Notes: generated by a model from the sequence alone, not told the origin. A DNA stretch of 36,874 nucleotides from Saccharimonas sp963542675 (GCA_963542675.1 CAUTXC010000008.1:1-36874); one strand, 5' to 3'. Shown: positions 15,708 to 23,830, numbered from the stretch's first letter. Made by a program: numbers and translations.

Positions 15708-15716
15708 ATTATAGCA
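15708..15716 (-). promoter_or_regulatory. Extended -10 promoter of the DUF4253 gene
   Basis: TGC-TATAAT on the minus strand between the ABC ATPase stop and the DUF4253 ATG, giving a leader of about 13 nt that includes the AAGGAGG site. Confidence 0.6.
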
Positions 15717-15728
15717 TGGAGGGATGCA

Positions 15729-16457
15729 TCAGTCATTGCTGAGCGCGGCGAAGAAGGTGTGAACCTTTGGCTGGGTGGAGTGATTAACGACCTGCGCTGG
15801 CGTACCATCTTCAATAATCTTACCCCCGTCAAGGAAGACAATCCGTGATGCGACGTCGCGCGCAAACGACATCTCGTGTGTGACGACGATCATCGTAATC
15901 CCTGTTTCGGCAAGGTGCTTAATAACCGCTAGTACCTCGTCAACCATCTCAGGGTCGAGCGCACTCGTTGGCTCATCAAAGAGTAAGATTTTTGGCTGCA
16001 TTGCCAAGGCACGGGCAATCGCTACCCGCTGCTTTTGCCCACCCGAGAGATGACTCGGGTATTCTTGGGCTTTGGCGCGAAGGCCAACCAGATCGAGCAT
16101 TTGAAGCGCCTGACGCTTAGCTTTGGCTCTCGATAGTTTGCGCACCTTGAGTGGTGCAAGCATGATATTTTCGAGTACGGTCATATGCGGAAAGAGGTTA
16201 AACTGCTGGAAGACCATGCCAAGTTCAGTCCGGGCTTTGTTGAGGTCGGTCGCTGGATTAGTCATATCAATACCATCAACCCATACTTCCCCGCTTGTCG
16301 GCGTCTCAATCATATTAATACAGCGAAGCAGCGTGCTTTTGCCACCACCACTCGAGCCCAAGAGAACGACAACCTCTCCCCGCTTGATTGTCAGGTCAAT
16401 GCCGCGCAAGACATAATTATTGCCATAGTGCTTGCGGAGCTGCTTGATATTAATCAT
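15729..16457 (-). CDS. Polar amino acid ABC transporter, ATP-binding protein
   Basis: 242 residues, the size of GlnQ/HisP-type ATPases. Walker A GSSGGGKST is at 34-42, the signature LSGGQKQRVAIARAL is in the helical domain, Walker B plus D-loop reads ILLFDEPTSALDPE, and the switch His is in VVTHEMSFA. It powers import by the permease encoded just upstream (8-bp overlap) with the binding protein before that. The order binding protein, permease, ATPase is typical of PAAT-type importers. The specific amino acid cannot be read from sequence. Confidence 0.95.
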   Translation of the reverse strand: MINIKQLRKHYGNNYVLRGIDLTIKRGEVVVLLGSSGGGKSTLLRCINMIETPTSGEVWVDGIDMTNPATDLNKARTELGMVFQQFNLFPHMTVLENIMLAPLKVRKLSRAKAKRQALQMLDLVGLRAKAQEYPSHLSGGQKQRVAIARALAMQPKILLFDEPTSALDPEMVDEVLAVIKHLAETGITMIVVTHEMSFARDVASRIVFLDGGKIIEDGTPAQVVNHSTQPKVHTFFAALSND

Positions 16458-17151
16458 GCGCTTTAAGCCTCCTCTCTACCCGATTCATCACCCACGTAAA
16501 TAGCGTGGTGAGGGCAAGGTAAATCATTGCAGCAGCAAAGAGCGATTCAAAGGCGGTGGCCGTTTGAAAGCGGATATTATCAGCGCCACGCATCAGATCG
16601 TTCATGCCAATCCAGCCAACGACTGATGTCTCTTTGAGGAGCGAAATCCCTTCGCTGATCAGTGACGGCAATGACTGCTTGAGTGCTTGAGGCAGGATGA
16701 TATAACGCATGGTTTGCCAGCGACTCAAGCCAAGCGAGCGCGCCGCTTCGACTTGTCCGTTGTCGATACTTTCGATCCCGCCGCGAATAATCTCAGCAAT
16801 ATACGCACCACTGTTGATACCAAAGGCAAGGCTTGCAATCCACAGTTTTGGCACCCCACGGTACGAGCCAAATACCACGTAATACATAATGAGTAGCTGC
16901 ACCAAAGCAGGTGTGCCGCGAATGACCGTGGTATAGGCATGAGCCAAGCTCATCCATGGCCGCCAGCGCTGGAGGCGATGTAGTTTGCATGTACGAAATG
17001 GTTGCCAAGCAGACTGCTGCATGAGAGCGACAACCAGGCCAATCACAAGCCCAATGATTGTCGAGAAGACGGTGAGAAGGATGGTCACTTCTAGGCCACG
17101 CCACAAGAATAGATAGCGCTCATCGCCAAAGAGGATATCCCACACATTCAT
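16450..17151 (-). CDS. Polar amino acid ABC transporter, permease
   Basis: 233 residues with about five membrane segments (for example VTILLTVFSTIIGLVIGLVVALM). The EAA loop reads EAARSLGLSRWQTMRYIILPQALKQSLP and couples to the ATPase. The sequence VIRGTPALVQLLIMYY is characteristic of the HisM/GlnP family. Its ATG overlaps the binding-protein stop by 4 bp and its stop overlaps the ATPase start by 8 bp, so translation is coupled through the three genes. It probably works as a homodimer because no second permease gene is present. Confidence 0.95.
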   Translation of the reverse strand: MNVWDILFGDERYLFLWRGLEVTILLTVFSTIIGLVIGLVVALMQQSAWQPFRTCKLHRLQRWRPWMSLAHAYTTVIRGTPALVQLLIMYYVVFGSYRGVPKLWIASLAFGINSGAYIAEIIRGGIESIDNGQVEAARSLGLSRWQTMRYIILPQALKQSLPSLISEGISLLKETSVVGWIGMNDLMRGADNIRFQTATAFESLFAAAMIYLALTTLFTWVMNRVERRLKAHD

Positions 17152-17966
17152 GGTCGGGCCACTCCGAAGTGTTTTTTGACGAGTTTATCGTAGCGGCCAT
17201 CACGCTTCATTGCGGCAATGCTGGCGTTTACCTCAGCGAGTAGTTTGCTATTACCTTTTTTGATAGCAATGGCGTAATCCTCGTGCGAGAGGTTGCGTAG
17301 CAAGGCAACAAGTTGCGGGTTCGTGACGAGGTATTGCTGAGCTGGCCCATCATCCATAATGGCAGCGTCGATCCGCCGACTACTGAGCTCTTGCACGACA
17401 CTAGCTGTCGATTGGAGTTGTACCACGTGTGCCCCACGAATCTTGTGTGCCAGTGTATCGGCTGTAGTGCCAAGCTGTACACCAATTCGCCTGCCAATGA
17501 GGCCATCACTGGTGGCAATTGTTGAGCCAGTCTTTGGTACAATTATCTTTTGCGCTGCAGTATAGTATGTGTGCGAAAACTCAGCATTCTTACGCCGATC
17601 TGGCGTGACAGTCATACCAGCTGCAATGAGGTCGATTCGCCCAGCCTGTAGTGCTGGCAAGAGGCCATCAAAGGCGATCTCCTCAATTTGTAACGAACGG
17701 TTTGTGTCCTTAGCAATCTCCCGCACAAGGTCAATATCAAAGCCAACGATCTCCTGCCCCTGCTTATATTCAAACGGCTTAAAGCCAGGGTCGGTGCCCA
17801 GCACGAGTGTTTTTTCCAGGCCACTGCCAGCCGTCTTGGTGGTGGAGGCTGCTGGGCTCAGCTCGACATCCCAATACATATAGCTCAGCAAAGCTACTGC
17901 CACAGCAGCGAAACTCAGCCATGTAAGCCGTGTCAGTCTGCGTTGCCGACGAGTAGGTTGCGTCAT
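17148..17966 (-). CDS. Amino acid ABC transporter substrate-binding protein (family 3), membrane-anchored
   Basis: 272 residues. After a basic N-terminus (QPTRRQRRLTRLT) one hydrophobic segment (about 15-33) leads to the periplasmic-type fold: LVLGTDPGFKPFEYKQGQEIVGFDIDLVREIA, FDGLLPALQAGRIDLIAAGMTVTPDR, and IGVQLGTTAD, all typical of SBP family 3. No lipobox cysteine follows the hydrophobic segment, so the protein is probably held by its N-terminal helix rather than by lipid. A start at 18002 would lie inside the -35 element. The ATG at 17966 comes 7 nt after the -10 TATACT, so the transcript is leaderless. It is the first gene of the transporter operon. Confidence 0.92.
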   Translation of the reverse strand: MTQPTRRQRRLTRLTWLSFAAVAVALLSYMYWDVELSPAASTTKTAGSGLEKTLVLGTDPGFKPFEYKQGQEIVGFDIDLVREIAKDTNRSLQIEEIAFDGLLPALQAGRIDLIAAGMTVTPDRRKNAEFSHTYYTAAQKIIVPKTGSTIATSDGLIGRRIGVQLGTTADTLAHKIRGAHVVQLQSTASVVQELSSRRIDAAIMDDGPAQQYLVTNPQLVALLRNLSHEDYAIAIKKGNSKLLAEVNASIAAMKRDGRYDKLVKKHFGVARP

Positions 17967-17973
17967 GCATATA

Positions 17974-18002
17974 AGTATAAGCGCTTTGCTAGACGGATGC
18001 AA
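17974..18002 (-). promoter_or_regulatory. Promoter of the amino acid transporter operon (leaderless)
   Basis: TTGCAT (17997-18002), 17-bp spacer and TATACT (17974-17979) on the minus strand, with 7 nt to the ATG. It lies back to back with the hsp20 promoter. Confidence 0.78.
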
Positions 18003-18006
18003 GTAC

Positions 18007-18035
18007 TTGTATTGTTCTATTTACCGCGCTATGAT
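18007..18035 (+). promoter_or_regulatory. Promoter of hsp20
   Basis: TTGTAT (18007-18012), 17-bp spacer and TATGAT (18030-18035). The leader of about 28 nt contains AAGGAGG at 18057-18063. No CIRCE element is seen here. Confidence 0.7.
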
Positions 18036-18069
18036 AAGAATACAAAAGCAACACGTAAGGAGGCACCCT

Positions 18070-18510
18070 ATGAGTAGTCTTACAAAATACAATCCATTTG
18101 AGGAATTGCGCGCATTGCAGCGGCAGCTGTTTGACAATCCCTTTACTACGACACTCAGCCAAGCTGTCGCAACTGATGTCTATACGGTAGATAATACACT
18201 GGTTGTTGAAGCGCACGTGCCAAACTTTGCCGAGGAAGACCTCGATGTAAGCCTTGACAATGGTGCGCTCGTCATCCGCGGCGAACGGCATGAAAAAACC
18301 GAGGACAAACAGCGCAACTACGTCGTTCGTGAGAGCAGCACAAGCTTCTGCCGTCGTGTACAGGTACCAGATGGTAGCGATGTTGAGCAGATTAAGGCCC
18401 ATCTGGAGGACGGCATCTTGAGGGTAACGGTACCACTGAAGCCACTGCCAGCGCCGCAAAAAATTGCCGTCAAAAAAATAGCCAAGCACGACAAGAAAAC
18501 GAAAAAGTAG
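18070..18510 (+). CDS. Hsp20 family small heat shock protein
   Basis: 146 residues. The alpha-crystallin domain spans about 35-125, with VVEAHVPNFAEEDLDVSLDNGALVIRGER and the hallmark C-terminal strand LEDGILRVTVPL (A-x-x-x-G-V-L-like). A basic tail (KKIAKHDKKTKK) ends the protein. Small heat shock proteins hold unfolding proteins in a refoldable state without ATP. The start at 18070 is fixed by AAGGAGG with 6-nt spacing; the open frame extends upstream to 17965 across the promoter. It diverges from the transporter operon and ends at a palindromic terminator. Confidence 0.93.
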   Translation: MSSLTKYNPFEELRALQRQLFDNPFTTTLSQAVATDVYTVDNTLVVEAHVPNFAEEDLDVSLDNGALVIRGERHEKTEDKQRNYVVRESSTSFCRRVQVPDGSDVEQIKAHLEDGILRVTVPLKPLPAPQKIAVKKIAKHDKKTKK

Positions 18511-18534
18511 TACAAACCATAGCTTTGCATTAAC

Positions 18535-18560
18535 AAAAGCCGACATATATGTCGGCTTTT
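18535..18560 (+). terminator. Terminator of hsp20
   Basis: A 26-bp perfect palindrome with the arms AAAAGCCGACAT and its complement, ending in TTTT. It works on the plus strand and could also act on the minus strand. Confidence 0.85.
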
Positions 18561-18597
18561 GCGCACTATTCACCATTCCTCGCGCTGAGACAAGATA

Positions 18598-18628
18598 ATA
18601 AAACACCCCTGTAATAGAGGTGTTTTAT
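18598..18628 (-). terminator. Terminator of fusA
   Basis: A 10-bp stem (ATAAAACACC with GGTGTTTTAT) with an 11-nt loop, 20 bp past the fusA stop, with a T-rich 3' arm on the minus strand. Confidence 0.83.
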
Positions 18629-18647
18629 AGAGATAATACAAGAAGGC

Positions 18648-20741
18648 TTACTTGCTGCGCTTCTCGATAATCTCCTGCGCGACGTTTGGTGGAACTTCCT
18701 CATAGTGGGCAAGCTCCATCGTGCTAGCAGCTCGGCCCTGCGACATTGAGCGGATGTCGCTGGTGTAGCCAAACATGTTTGCCAGTGGCACAATAGCCTT
18801 GACGAGCTTCGCGCCGCCCATCAAGTCTTCCATTGCCTCAATGCGGCCCCGGCGGCTATTGAGGTCGCCAATGATATCACCCATGAATTCCTCAGGTGTT
18901 GTCACCTCAACCTTCATCACTGGCTCGAGCAAGACTGGGTTGGCCTTCTTGATACCCTCGCGGGCAGCCAAGTGAGCAGCCAGATTGAAGGCAAGCTCGC
19001 TTGAGTCAACATCGTGGTAGCTTCCGTCATACAAGGTTGCCTTGACGTCAACAACTGGATAGCCAGCAATCACACCACCATCGAGTGTCTCCTTAATACC
19101 CTTCTGTACAGCTGGGCGATACTCTTGTGGCACCACACCACCCTTGATTTCGTCGAAGAATTCATAGCCCTTGCCTGGCTCATTCGGCTCAAAGCGTACC
19201 CAAACATCACCGTACTGGCCACGACCACCAGACTGCTTGGCATGCTTACCCTGCGCCTCGGCCGTGCCCTTGATGGTCTCGCGGTAGGCAACTTGCGGCT
19301 CACCAACATTGGCCTCAACGTTAAACTCGCGCTTCATGCGGTCGATCAAAATCTCTAGGTGAAGCTCACCCATACCGCTCATGATAGTCTGGCCTGTCTC
19401 TTCATCGGTGTAGACGCGGAAGGTTGGGTCTTCTTCAGCCAGGCGTTGCAGAGCAATACCCATCTTTTCTTGGTCGGCCTTAGTCTTGGGCTCCACTGCG
19501 ATCGATACCGGTGGCTCAGGGAAGCTAATTGCCTCAAGAGCAATTGGGTGCGCTTGATCGCACAAGGTATGCCCCGTAAAGGTACCCTTCAGGCCTACCA
19601 CAGCAGCAATGTCACCAGCGCCCACGCTGTCGATCTCTTCGCGCTTATCGGCATGCATCCGGACGATGCGCCCCACACGCTCCTTTTCACCTGTCGTTGT
19701 GTTAAGAACGTAGCTACCGGCAGTCAAGCGACCACTGTAGACACGGATGAAGATCAGCTTACCAACAAATGGGTCGGCAGCCAGCTTGAAGGCTAGTGCA
19801 GTCATTGGCTGCTTGTCATCGGGCTGGCGGCTTACTTCGTCGCCAGTCTTGGGGTTCTTACCCCAGATTTCACCAACATCAAGCGGGCTTGGCAGGTAAT
19901 CTACCATCAGGTCAAGCACCTTCTCGACGATCACACCGCGGCCATCGCCACCTGTCACCAAGAAGAAGTCACCAGCCAAGACACGTTGGCGCAGCGCTGC
20001 CTTGAGCTCGTCAATAGTAATGGCATCCTCACCTTCGTCGAGGAACTTCATCATCAGGTCGTCATCGGCCTCAACAGCGTTCTCAACGAGCAGGCTGCGA
20101 GCCCGCTCTGCCTTGTCGAGCATATCAGCTGGGATCTCGCCCACCTTAAGCTCGTGGTCGGTGTAGTCATCATAGGTGTAGGCCTTCATGTCGATAAGAT
20201 CAACCACGCCGCAGACATCCTTCTCAAAGCCAATTGGCAGGTGGATTGGGAAGGCCTGCTTGCTGAGGCGATTATGGATTGACTCGATCGACTTGTAGAA
20301 GTCACCACCAGTCTGATTGATCTTGTTCACGAAGCAGATACGTGGCACACCGTATTTGTTAGCCTGGCGCCACACGGTCTCACTCTGGGCTTCTACCCCC
20401 ATTTTGCCATCAAAGACTGTCACTGCGCCGTCGAGCACCCGCAGGCTGCGCTCCACCTCAGCGGTAAAGTCGATGTGCCCAGGGGTATCAATGATGTTAA
20501 TCTTATGACCCTTCCAGAAGCAGGTCACCGCTGCAGAGGTAATAGTAATACCACGCTCTTTTTCTTGGGTCATCCAGTCAGTGGTAGCACCACCATCATC
20601 GCCTTTCACTTCGCCAATCTTGTGGTTAATACCGGTGCGGTACAAAATACCTTCTGTCGTCGTCGTCTTACCGGCGTCGATATGGGCAATAATACCAATG
20701 TTGCGAAAGTCCTTCAGAGGGACATTCTTGGGGGTTGCCAT
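18648..20741 (-). CDS. fusA: Translation elongation factor G
   Basis: 697 residues, full length. The GTPase P-loop AHIDAGKT is at 19-26, with DTPGHIDF (switch II) and NKINQTG following where most EF-G have NKMD or NKID-type motifs. Domains II to V follow, with MSGMGELHLEILIDRM in domain III and the C-terminal MFGYTSDIRSMSQGRAASTMEL of domain V. EF-G drives translocation and, with RRF, ribosome recycling. It has its own extended -10 promoter, a leader of about 55 nt and an AAGGAG site 6 nt before the ATG, and is separate from tuf, rpsL and rpsG. Confidence 0.98.
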   Translation of the reverse strand: MATPKNVPLKDFRNIGIIAHIDAGKTTTTEGILYRTGINHKIGEVKGDDGGATTDWMTQEKERGITITSAAVTCFWKGHKINIIDTPGHIDFTAEVERSLRVLDGAVTVFDGKMGVEAQSETVWRQANKYGVPRICFVNKINQTGGDFYKSIESIHNRLSKQAFPIHLPIGFEKDVCGVVDLIDMKAYTYDDYTDHELKVGEIPADMLDKAERARSLLVENAVEADDDLMMKFLDEGEDAITIDELKAALRQRVLAGDFFLVTGGDGRGVIVEKVLDLMVDYLPSPLDVGEIWGKNPKTGDEVSRQPDDKQPMTALAFKLAADPFVGKLIFIRVYSGRLTAGSYVLNTTTGEKERVGRIVRMHADKREEIDSVGAGDIAAVVGLKGTFTGHTLCDQAHPIALEAISFPEPPVSIAVEPKTKADQEKMGIALQRLAEEDPTFRVYTDEETGQTIMSGMGELHLEILIDRMKREFNVEANVGEPQVAYRETIKGTAEAQGKHAKQSGGRGQYGDVWVRFEPNEPGKGYEFFDEIKGGVVPQEYRPAVQKGIKETLDGGVIAGYPVVDVKATLYDGSYHDVDSSELAFNLAAHLAAREGIKKANPVLLEPVMKVEVTTPEEFMGDIIGDLNSRRGRIEAMEDLMGGAKLVKAIVPLANMFGYTSDIRSMSQGRAASTMELAHYEEVPPNVAQEIIEKRSK

Positions 20742-20801
20742 AGGGGGCTCCTTCTCTCCTTACGTGTTTTTTAGCATGAGTAATACAACTCTCAACGATT
20801 G

Positions 20802-20810
20802 ATTATAGCA
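20802..20810 (-). promoter_or_regulatory. Extended -10 promoter of fusA
   Basis: TGC-TATAAT on the minus strand; the upstream bases CCA are also shared with the DUF4253 promoter. No clear -35 is seen. Confidence 0.65.
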
Positions 20811-20867
20811 TGGATTGGATGTGGGCGATAGAGTAATTATCACCCCTGATGAGTCTATCTACTCCTG

Positions 20868-21404
20868 CTAGCCAGGGAGCCGTTCGCCGTTTTTTGACCA
20901 CACGCCGTAGCGGTCTGGCGCGGTGGTGCGCATTGCTTGAGGCACAGCATCGTACTCACCTGGTGGTAAGCCGCTTGTGTTGACATAGAGCAGCTTGTAT
21001 TCGGTTTGCTGAGCATTGGTGACGTACAGGTAGGTGTTGCTGGTTACATCAGTGGTACTGCCCTGGGTGACGCTGGGAAGCGTGGTAATGTAGGTTGGTA
21101 CTAATTGACGCAAGAATGTGGCGCTATCGCGGCGCTGGTAGGTGGGGGTGGTACTACCAGCAGTCCGAGCAACTGGGTATGCACCATTTTTGGTATAGTA
21201 GCGATCAAGCGCTTGGCGCATTGCTGTGAGGTCGGCCACGCGAGTCCGCCCCTGTGCACCGGCTTGGATACGTTGGTACGAGACGAGTGTCAATGTAGCA
21301 AGGATGGCAATAATAACGATCACAACCAGCAACTCTACCACAGTATAGCCAGCGTGTTTTTTCTGCATTAACTTCTGCATTAACCAATTTTTCATAGCGC
21401 TCAT
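20868..21404 (-). CDS. Type IV pilin-like protein (prepilin)
   Basis: 178 residues. The class III-like leader MSAMKNWLMQKLMQKKHAG is followed by the N-methylated helix start YTVVELLVVIVIIAILATL; prepilin peptidase should cut after Gly19, and Glu24 is the conserved Glu5 of the mature pilin. The helix continues through ADLTAMRQALDRYYTKNGAYP, typical of major or minor pseudopilins. The C-terminal part has no cysteine pair. Such pilins form surface fibres used in twitching, adhesion or DNA uptake, relevant to a host-attached cell. The promoter -10 lies 7 nt before the ATG at 21404, so the earlier in-frame starts to 21488 are rejected and the mRNA is likely leaderless. The assembly genes are not in this window. 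Confidence 0.88.
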   Translation of the reverse strand: MSAMKNWLMQKLMQKKHAGYTVVELLVVIVIIAILATLTLVSYQRIQAGAQGRTRVADLTAMRQALDRYYTKNGAYPVARTAGSTTPTYQRRDSATFLRQLVPTYITTLPSVTQGSTTDVTSNTYLYVTNAQQTEYKLLYVNTSGLPPGEYDAVPQAMRTTAPDRYGVWSKNGERLPG

Positions 21405-21411
21405 GCTTTGC

Positions 21412-21440
21412 ATTATACGAAGTACCTTGCGTTTAGGCAA
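21412..21440 (-). promoter_or_regulatory. Promoter of the prepilin gene (leaderless)
   Basis: TTGCCT (21435-21440), 17-bp spacer and perfect TATAAT (21412-21417) on the minus strand, 7 nt from the ATG. Confidence 0.82.
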
Positions 21441-21446
21441 GGGCCA

Positions 21447-21476
21447 TTGCTGCCAACCTAGCTGGCAGTGTATAAT
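21447..21476 (+). promoter_or_regulatory. Promoter of the divergent membrane protein gene (leaderless)
   Basis: TTGCTG (21447-21452), 18-bp spacer and perfect TATAAT (21471-21476), 6 nt from the ATG at 21483. It is back to back with the prepilin promoter. Confidence 0.75.
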
Positions 21477-21482
21477 GGCACT

Positions 21483-22454
21483 ATGCAACCACGTGGATCA
21501 TCCTCCTCACCTCAATATCGACGCTCACACCTAACACCGCTCGGGCTGGCCATTCGCTTTGCTTTGGCTGGTTTGGCGGTTGTTGCTATGGCGGCAGGGA
21601 TTATTTATATCGCAACTCGGCCACACAAAGCCAAGAACACCGAACAACACACCGAGACAAAGACTGGTCCACGCGAGCAGCTCACTGCCACCAAGACACT
21701 GGATCGTGCTAAGAAATACTTCAAAGGGACAGAAGCTGTTAAGTCATCACTATCAACACCGGTCAAGGCAGAGGGTTTTCGCTTTTATTCTATCGCTACC
21801 GACCCGAGCAAAACTAAGAGTGCTGCCGCTACCCTATCTAAGGCTGAGGCTACGCGCAACGTTACTGCTTTGGAGCACATGCTCGACTATGATCAATTCA
21901 CGCGCTATGTCGTGCAAGATGGCGACAAAGATGGCCCATACCTTGCAGACTTTACACGTAGCAATGGCGACGTAACCTGCCAGATTAGTAATACCCCACT
22001 TGACCCAAATGACCCGAAGAATAAAGAAACTCGCTTCGTTGAGTTTAAATGCCTTGATGCTGCAGATTATAAAGACCTCGCCAAGCAGCAAGCTCCTCTC
22101 TACAATGCCTACTCGCCTGCTGCAAGTTCGAGTTATAACGTCGGCATTGTCGGCACGATGACGGTGCGCGAGAGCAAGCTTGCAGGCTATCGCTTAGCAG
22201 AGATACCACTGGGTGGTGTACAACCCGAGTCGCACCTCTTTAATTCGCAAGGAACAGCGCTGTTTTATCAATCGAGCGATGGGCGCTGGGTATTCTTCCA
22301 GATCCGCCAAAACGATATGCTCACATGTGATGTCTATAAAGTCCAGCTCCGCAACGCCAAGAAAGTCGACTTACGGCAAGTCTACGAAGGCGACAAATGC
22401 CGCGACCTCAGCAAAGGCGAAGTAGTGACGGTAGAGATGCCGAAGTATCAGTAG
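21483..22454 (+). CDS. Single-pass membrane protein of unknown function
   Basis: 323 residues; I do not recognise a family. A short basic cytoplasmic tail precedes one membrane helix at about 20-45 (GLAIRFALAGLAVVAMAAGIIYIAT), after which about 275 residues should lie outside. This part has a Lys/Thr-rich linker and four cysteines (in DVTCQ, EFKCL, LTCDV and DKCRD) that could form two disulfides. It is divergent from the prepilin gene with start codons 78 bp apart, which suggests coordinated expression and possibly a surface role, but this is inference. A GTG at 21468 lies inside the promoter; the ATG at 21483 coincides with the predicted transcription start. Confidence 0.8.
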   Translation: MQPRGSSSSPQYRRSHLTPLGLAIRFALAGLAVVAMAAGIIYIATRPHKAKNTEQHTETKTGPREQLTATKTLDRAKKYFKGTEAVKSSLSTPVKAEGFRFYSIATDPSKTKSAAATLSKAEATRNVTALEHMLDYDQFTRYVVQDGDKDGPYLADFTRSNGDVTCQISNTPLDPNDPKNKETRFVEFKCLDAADYKDLAKQQAPLYNAYSPAASSSYNVGIVGTMTVRESKLAGYRLAEIPLGGVQPESHLFNSQGTALFYQSSDGRWVFFQIRQNDMLTCDVYKVQLRNAKKVDLRQVYEGDKCRDLSKGEVVTVEMPKYQ

Positions 22455-22482
22455 AGTGTTGATCGCACATATAGCTGATACT
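22444..22482. repeat. Inverted repeat across the stop codon of the membrane protein gene
   Basis: AGTATCAG (22444-22451) and CTGATACT (22475-22482) with 23 nt between. It has no T-tail, so a terminator role is doubtful; it may be a 3' end structure. Confidence 0.4.
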
Positions 22483-22504
22483 ACACTAACTTATTTAAAT
22501 TTAG

Positions 22505-22513
22505 TGATATCAT
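22505..22513 (+). promoter_or_regulatory. Extended -10 promoter of the FAD oxidoreductase gene (leaderless)
   Basis: TGA-TATCAT with 6 nt to the ATG at 22520. The -35 region is weak. Confidence 0.58.
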
Positions 22514-22519
22514 AAATAT

Positions 22520-23830
22520 ATGGACACACCCTACGACTGCATCATCATTGGCGGAGGCATGGCAGGGTTAACCTGCGCCGCACATCTCACAGATAGTGGG
22601 TTGCATGTCAAAGTACTTGAAAAGAATGATCGTCTTGGCGGACGCATACGGTCTTTCTATGATGAAGACGTCACTATCGAAACCGGTGCATCATTTCTTG
22701 CTGGTTTTTATGAGACTGCTCACAAACTCGTCAAAGATTGCGGTATGGATGCTTCCTCTCAGAAGGACAGCCAAGAGACATGGCTCTATCGTCCTACGAA
22801 GCCGCTTGGCCCAATTTGGCCGTTGAGCGCACTCAAAGCCTCGCCGTCGTTATCTCGCGCTGGCAAGTTACGCGCACTACGCGGAGTCGTTTCTATGCTC
22901 TTTGATGCGAAGCGGCTGACAACACCAGCTATTACGCGTGAATTAAAACGATTTGATAATGAAACCGTTGTAACATGGGGAGAAAAGGCGTTTGGGAAAG
23001 AGGCCTACCAAAATGTGCTCGAGCCAATGGTGCGCGCACTATTCTTCTGGGATTGTGCACATACATCACGCGGACTGGTGCCTCCAATTATTAAGGGCGT
23101 CATGGAAGACCGGCATTTCTATCGCCTACCTTCTGGAATGAGTAGTCTGCCATCCGCAATCGGCGATAAGGTACCTCATGTATTAAATACACAGGTTGAT
23201 GCAGTCCGTGCTGAAAGCCACCACCTCTATCGGGTCGATACATCACAAGGTACATTTAGCGCTAAATCTGTTGTTGTCGCATCACCTGCACGACATGCAA
23301 TTCGTATCCTGACAGGCGGAGGCCTGCATTGCAGCAAAAGTCTGAACGCAATTGATTATAGTTCAGTCACAGTCGGCATAATTAAAACATCCGTTTCTGA
23401 TGACCTTGGCGTTGGAAATCGAACGATTGTCATTTCAAGTGAATATGTCACACCACTTGTCGCAATTAAAGTAATTCAGACAAAGAGCAAGCCTGCATAT
23501 ATTCGATTCTATTGGAGGGCGCAAGGTAACCTAGAACAGCAGCATCTCCAGCGAGAACTTGTCAACCAGCTGACTAGAATGAACTTGCCATCCGTAGCTG
23601 ACGCTGCACGTCGTGGTGAGGTGGTAGACGTCGTGCGATGGGATACTGCAATTCCAGTATTTGATGTCGGCAGCGTTGCACGAACAACTGCTGCACGATT
23701 TGAAGATGGACTCCCACCAGGTGTCTTTCTGGCCGGAGACTATATGAAAGCGCCCCACCTCGAGGGTGCTGCAGTAAGCGGAGTCCAAGCAGCAGCCCGC
23801 GTGTTGGCACACGTTAGTGATCGTACGTAA
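22520..23830 (+). CDS. FAD-dependent amine oxidase/phytoene desaturase-like oxidoreductase
   Basis: 436 residues. The N-terminal Rossmann motif CIIIGGGMAGLTCAAHL (GGGMAG at 11-16), the ribose-binding Glu34 in VLEK and the RLGGRIRS motif at 38-45 identify the FAD-binding fold of amine oxidase, protoporphyrinogen oxidase and carotenoid desaturase relatives. The C-terminal GVFLAGDYMKAPHLEGAAVSGVQAAARVL completes the flavin site. The substrate is unknown; I see no carotenoid, haem or quinone genes nearby to point to a pathway. It is monocistronic, without a Shine-Dalgarno, on a likely leaderless mRNA, and convergent with rpoC. Confidence 0.87.
   Translation: MDTPYDCIIIGGGMAGLTCAAHLTDSGLHVKVLEKNDRLGGRIRSFYDEDVTIETGASFLAGFYETAHKLVKDCGMDASSQKDSQETWLYRPTKPLGPIWPLSALKASPSLSRAGKLRALRGVVSMLFDAKRLTTPAITRELKRFDNETVVTWGEKAFGKEAYQNVLEPMVRALFFWDCAHTSRGLVPPIIKGVMEDRHFYRLPSGMSSLPSAIGDKVPHVLNTQVDAVRAESHHLYRVDTSQGTFSAKSVVVASPARHAIRILTGGGLHCSKSLNAIDYSSVTVGIIKTSVSDDLGVGNRTIVISSEYVTPLVAIKVIQTKSKPAYIRFYWRAQGNLEQQHLQRELVNQLTRMNLPSVADAARRGEVVDVVRWDTAIPVFDVGSVARTTAARFEDGLPPGVFLAGDYMKAPHLEGAAVSGVQAAARVLAHVSDRT

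Noticed and set aside
18057..18069. Possible CIRCE control of hsp20
   Set aside because: I checked the hsp20 promoter region for the TTAGCACTC arms found before clpP and none are present.
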